Positions 32,827-36,366 of a stretch of DNA of 36,366 bases are shown here, one piece after another. A program made the translations under genes and the position numbers. This DNA is from Chthoniobacterales bacterium (GTDB taxonomy: Bacteria; Verrucomicrobiota; Verrucomicrobiia; Chthoniobacterales; JACTMZ01), in the NCBI GenBank assembly GCA_018883245.1, contig VEQL01000027.1, positions 1 to 36,366 on the forward strand, in the 5' to 3' direction. The stretch's first letter is position 1. Every line of letters starts with the position of its first letter. The notes under the pieces are model-generated. The model made no database searches and was not told where the DNA came from. It saw only the letters and a list, made by a program, of their open reading frames with translations.

Positions 32827-35800
32827 TCAGTTGGCCAGCAGACCATTGAGAGCCTCGCGCAGACCCTGCTCGTTCCCCACCTTGAACTGCTCCGCCGCGC
32901 GGACCCTCATCGTCCGCCCGTCGCGCGCGACAAATTCGAGGACGAGAGGCCGACGCCCGGGAAAATCGAGAACGGCGGCACGCACGTTTTCGACCTCGCG
33001 GCGCCCTGCGCCCCCCGCGGCCAGGCGGAGGATGACCGGCTTCTCGCTCCCGGGGGTGGGAGGCAGCACTTTGATCTCCGAGGCCGTGACAGCCGGTTTG
33101 TCGTCGCGTTTGTCGAGGCGCCCGGTCACCTGCACCACTTTGCCCGGGACGAGCAGGCCCGCATATTTCTCGAAGGCTTCGCTCCAGACGCGCACCTCGA
33201 CTTTGCCGGTGAGATCCTCCAATGCGAGAAAGGCGCAGGGCTTGCCGGTGGACTTGGTGAATTTTTTTTCCACGGCGTCGAGCAAGCCGGCAACGGTGAG
33301 GGTCACGCGGTCGTCCATTTCCTCCAAGGCGCGAACCTTGGTGAATTTTGCGTTGTCGAGCGTGCCACGGTATGGGTCGAGCGGGTGCGCGGTGACATAA
33401 AAGCCGAGCAATTCCTTCTCGAAGGACAGGAGTTCCGACTCTTCGAAGGGGCGCGCCCGGCGACGGCCTCCGGCTTTGGCCGTGACCGGAATCGTTTCGG
33501 ATCCGAAGAGGCTTTGCTGACCGGCGTTGCGGTCGCGGTGGGCGGAAGCGCTGGCGGCCAGGACCGGCTCCAAATCCTCGACCATTTGCGCGCGCTCCTC
33601 GCCGGTAAAATCGAAAGCGCCGCATTTGACGAGGCACTCCATGGACTTGCGGTTGATCGCGCGGGGATCCATGCGTGCGGCAAAATCCTCGATGGAAGCG
33701 AAGGGGCCCCTCGCCTCGCGCTCTTTCACCGCCTCGGCCATGGCGGCTTCGCCGACATTTTTGATCCCGCTCAGACCGAACCGGATGGCCATCTTGCCCT
33801 CGTGCTCTTCGGGGGCGAATTTGAGCAGACTTTTGTTCAGGTCGGGCGGCAGGATCGCCAGGCCCATGCGTTTGGCTTCGTCCACGTAGAACGAAATCTT
33901 GTCCGTGTCGTCGACTTCATTGCTCAGCACCGCGCACATGAATTCCACCGGGTGGTGCGCCTTGAGCCAGCACATGCGGTAGCTGATGAGCGAGTAGGCT
34001 GCGCTGTGGCTTTTGTTGAAACCGTAGTCGGCGAATTTTTCCAGCAAGTCGAAAATTGCCGCCGCCTTTTTCTCGGGGATGCTGTTGTGAGTCTTGCATC
34101 CCTCGATGAAAACCTCGCGCTCCTTCGCCATCTTCTCCTTGTCTTTCTTGCCCATCGCACGGCGCAAGAGGTCGGCTTGGCCGAGGCTGTAGCCGGCAAG
34201 CAAGTTCGCCGCCTGCTGCACCTGTTCCTGGTAGATCAGGATCCCGTAAGTCTCCTTCGCCACTTTCTCCAGAAGCGGATGATCGTAATTGATCTTGGTC
34301 TCGCCGCGCTTGCGCTTGATGTAATCGGGGATCAGCGCCATGGGACCGGGACGGTAGAGTGCGCACAGCGCGTTCATATCATCGAGGCTGGCGAAGCCGA
34401 AATTGCGGCAATAGCGGGACATGCCGCCTTCAAATTGGAAGATGCCGACGGTCTCGCCGCGGTTCAGAATGTCGAAAGCCTCCTTGTCATCGACCGGCAC
34501 TTTCTCGATGTCGAAGTCCGGAATTTTGCGGCGGATCAACCCCTCGGCGTCGCGCATGACCGTGAGTGTTTTGAGCCCGAGGAAGTCCATTTTCAGCATC
34601 CCGAGGTCGGTGAGCGGCTCCATGGAATACTGCGTGACCACCTCGTTCTCCTTGCCCCGGCAGAGCGGGACAATCTCGGAGAGATCGCGGTCGCCGATGA
34701 CCACGCCCGCCGCATGGATGCCCGCATTGCGCGAAAGACCTTCGAGGACCGTGGAGTAGCTCCAAAGTTGTTGCGTGGCCGGCTCTGACTGGATCGCCTG
34801 CTTCAGCTCGGGGTTTTTCTCCTTGGCGGTCTCGAGCGTGATATTCAGCTCGTTGGGGATCATTTTGGCGATGCGGTCGCCTTCGCCGTAGCTCATGCCG
34901 AGGACGCGCGCGACATCGCGCACCACGCTTTTCGCGCCGAGTTGGTTGAACGTGACGATCTGTGACACGCAACGCTCGCCGTATTTCTGCCGCACGTATT
35001 CGATGACCTCCCCACGCCGCGCCTGGCAAAAATCCACGTCGATGTCGGGCGGGCTGACGCGCTCCGGGTTGAGGAACCGCTCGAAGATCAAGCCGTATCG
35101 CACCGGGTCAAGATCGGTGATGCCCAGCACGTAAGCCACCATGCTTCCGGCGGCCGATCCGCGTCCGGGGCCCACGGGGATCCCGCGCTCCTTTGCAAAG
35201 CGGATAAAATCCCAGACGATGAGAAAATAACTCGTGAAGCCGAGCTTCTGCAGGACGCCGAGTTCGTAATCCAAGCGCTCCGCCAACTCGGGCGCTCCCT
35301 TGCCATAACGTCTGCGGAATCCCTCTTCGCACAGCTCGCGCAGGTAGCCCTCGCGGGTTTTTCCTTCCGGCGGATGGAATACGGGAAACCGCGACTTGCC
35401 GAATTCCATGGTCACATCGCAGCGTTCGGCTATGCGAGCCGTGTTGGACAGGGCATCCGGATGATCGCGGAAAATTTCCGCCATCTCCGCAGGAGTCTTG
35501 AGGTAAAGCTCCGGCACGTAGCGCAGACGGCGCTCGTCGGTGACATTGGCACCCGTGCCGATGCAGACCATGACGTCGTGCGCCTCGTGGTGGCTGCGCT
35601 CGAGGAAATGGACATCGTTGGCCGCGACAAGACCGAGGCCCAAGTCACCGCTCCAGCGCAGCAGGTGCGAGTTGACCTCACGCTGCGCGTCCATTCCATG
35701 GTCATGGATTTCGACGAAAAAGTTTCCCGCACCGAAAATATCGCGGTATTGCGCGGTGAGGTCGCGTCCGCGCTTCGGATTGCCGTCGAGGATAGCGCTG

Positions 35801-36240
35801 CTGATTTCTCCTTTCAGGCACCCGCTGAGGCCGATGAGACCCTTGGCATTGCGCGCAAGCAGGTCCTTGTCGATGCGCGGCTTGTAGTAGAATCCTTCGA
35901 GGTGCGCGGCGCTCACGAGCTTGATGAGGTTCGCCCAGCCTTCGTTCGTCTCGGCAAGCACCGTGAGATGGTATGCGGCGTCTTTGCCGGAGGAGGACTT
36001 CTTTTCGTGCATCGAGCCCGGCGCGACATACATCTCGCAGCCCAGCAACGGCTTCACACCCGCCTTCTGCGCCTCCTTGTAGAACTCAACAGCGCCGTAG
36101 AGGACGCCATGATCGGTCATTCCCACGGCTTTCATCCCGGACTCCGAAACCTTGCGCATCAAGTCGGCAATGCGCACCGCCCCGTCGAGCATGGAATACT
36201 CGGTATGCACATGCAGGTGCGCGAAGTCGGGGACGGCCAT
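32827..36240 (-). CDS. dnaE: DNA polymerase III, alpha subunit
   Basis: The 1137-residue replicative polymerase (DnaE type), starting at ATG 36240 (MAVPDFAHLHVHTEYSML). An N-terminal PHP domain with HLHVHTEYSMLDGA and MTDHGVLYG is followed by the polymerase core with [18 protein letters not shown] and the catalytic PDIDVDF (about residue 400). Further on come GIHAAGVVIGDRDLS, ALYRPGPM, FADYGFNKSHSAAYSLIS, a beta-clamp motif QQSLFG near 907, and an OB domain (VTLTVAGLLDAVEK). It heads a minus-strand cluster with the DUF697, YecE, exonuclease and OB-fold genes. Confidence 0.97.
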   Translation of the reverse strand: MAVPDFAHLHVHTEYSMLDGAVRIADLMRKVSESGMKAVGMTDHGVLYGAVEFYKEAQKAGVKPLLGCEMYVAPGSMHEKKSSSGKDAAYHLTVLAETNEGWANLIKLVSAAHLEGFYYKPRIDKDLLARNAKGLIGLSGCLKGEISSAILDGNPKRGRDLTAQYRDIFGAGNFFVEIHDHGMDAQREVNSHLLRWSGDLGLGLVAANDVHFLERSHHEAHDVMVCIGTGANVTDERRLRYVPELYLKTPAEMAEIFRDHPDALSNTARIAERCDVTMEFGKSRFPVFHPPEGKTREGYLRELCEEGFRRRYGKGAPELAERLDYELGVLQKLGFTSYFLIVWDFIRFAKERGIPVGPGRGSAAGSMVAYVLGITDLDPVRYGLIFERFLNPERVSPPDIDVDFCQARRGEVIEYVRQKYGERCVSQIVTFNQLGAKSVVRDVARVLGMSYGEGDRIAKMIPNELNITLETAKEKNPELKQAIQSEPATQQLWSYSTVLEGLSRNAGIHAAGVVIGDRDLSEIVPLCRGKENEVVTQYSMEPLTDLGMLKMDFLGLKTLTVMRDAEGLIRRKIPDFDIEKVPVDDKEAFDILNRGETVGIFQFEGGMSRYCRNFGFASLDDMNALCALYRPGPMALIPDYIKRKRGETKINYDHPLLEKVAKETYGILIYQEQVQQAANLLAGYSLGQADLLRRAMGKKDKEKMAKEREVFIEGCKTHNSIPEKKAAAIFDLLEKFADYGFNKSHSAAYSLISYRMCWLKAHHPVEFMCAVLSNEVDDTDKISFYVDEAKRMGLAILPPDLNKSLLKFAPEEHEGKMAIRFGLSGIKNVGEAAMAEAVKEREARGPFASIEDFAARMDPRAINRKSMECLVKCGAFDFTGEERAQMVEDLEPVLAASASAHRDRNAGQQSLFGSETIPVTAKAGGRRRARPFEESELLSFEKELLGFYVTAHPLDPYRGTLDNAKFTKVRALEEMDDRVTLTVAGLLDAVEKKFTKSTGKPCAFLALEDLTGKVEVRVWSEAFEKYAGLLVPGKVVQVTGRLDKRDDKPAVTASEIKVLPPTPGSEKPVILRLAAGGAGRREVENVRAAVLDFPGRRPLVLEFVARDGRTMRVRAAEQFKVGNEQGLREALNGLLAN

Positions 36241-36336
36241 GGACAAAGATTAAAGCACGGCACAAGGCTGGCAAGCGGTAGAGGGAATTACTTTTCCGGA
36301 TGGCCAAAAATAGCGGCACGGGTAACCTCGCACGCC

Positions 36337-36366
36337 ATGCCGCAAGAAGAGAATATCCTCGTTGTT
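36337..36366 (+). CDS. Start of a gene cut by the window edge, possibly a response regulator
   Basis: ATG 36337 opens MPQEENILVV, ten codons before the edge. ENILVV is the usual first strand of a response-regulator receiver domain, where Asp pairs would follow, but ten residues cannot prove it. It would be divergent from dnaE, with 96 nt between. Confidence 0.3.
   Translation, partial: MPQEENILVV

Overview
The window is a GC-rich stretch of bacterial chromosome from a Gram-negative organism: it has two OprB-type porins, several lipoproteins and several Sec signal peptides. Many starts lack a clear Shine-Dalgarno sequence, and genes are often joined by ATGA, GTGA or TGATG overlaps. Together with the TMEM43-family protein and the ArsR-methyltransferase fusion beside metK-ahcY, this suggests Verrucomicrobiota or a relative in the PVC group. 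That placement is an inference from gene content and should be tested with rRNA or marker genes.

Layout. 1-1378: an IS3-family (IS407-like) element missing about 13 bp of its left end. Its orfA and orfB are each broken by an identical 60-nt hairpin-rich insert at the same heptamer, GAAAACG, and a third palindromic insert (1251-1303) lies near the end of orfB. 1420-3100 (minus): a YghZ/Gpr-type aldo-keto reductase behind a two-gene nucleotidyltransferase module. 3290-6991: the SAM cycle, with metK then ahcY on minus and a divergent ArsR-methyltransferase regulator, around a near-perfect 34-bp palindrome at 6027-6060. 7071-12140: a TMEM43-like protein coupled to a secreted transglutaminase-like protein, then small secreted or membrane proteins, mostly of unknown function. 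12196-15232 (minus): leuC-leuD-nadD-rsfS. 15323-16330: a papain-like/LRAT-like domain fused to a six-helix HdeD-like membrane domain. 16331-18138 (minus): a coupled run of alpha/beta hydrolase, BioC-like methyltransferase and MEKHLA protein, probably linked to biotin synthesis. 18169-20057: lipoproteins and an OprB porin. 20155-22172: pgi and a coupled lipoprotein. 22220-22656: tRNA-Asn followed by the 5' stub of an integrase gene. 22750-24561: uup (ABC-F). 24785-29148: fumC, NAD-malic enzyme and a second OprB porin. 29146-29425: a 276-bp MITE with TA duplications, lying exactly at the stop codons of two convergent genes. 29423-36240 (minus): dnaE, a DUF697 protein with a decayed GTPase domain, a YecE/DUF72 protein, a 5'-3' exonuclease and an OB-fold exported protein in close order. 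A plus-strand gene begins at the right edge.

How the genes work together. MetK makes SAM and AhcY removes the SAH produced by methyl transfer; the divergent regulator, with a SAM/SAH-type fold behind its HTH, is well placed to sense that pool. FumC and malic enzyme form a fumarate to malate to pyruvate route beside a porin. LeuCD, NadD, RsfS, Pgi and DnaE are housekeeping. The most unusual parts are the repeat-riddled insertion sequence, the palindromic SAM-cycle operator, the MITE that supplies a porin stop codon, and several small coupled operons of unknown function.
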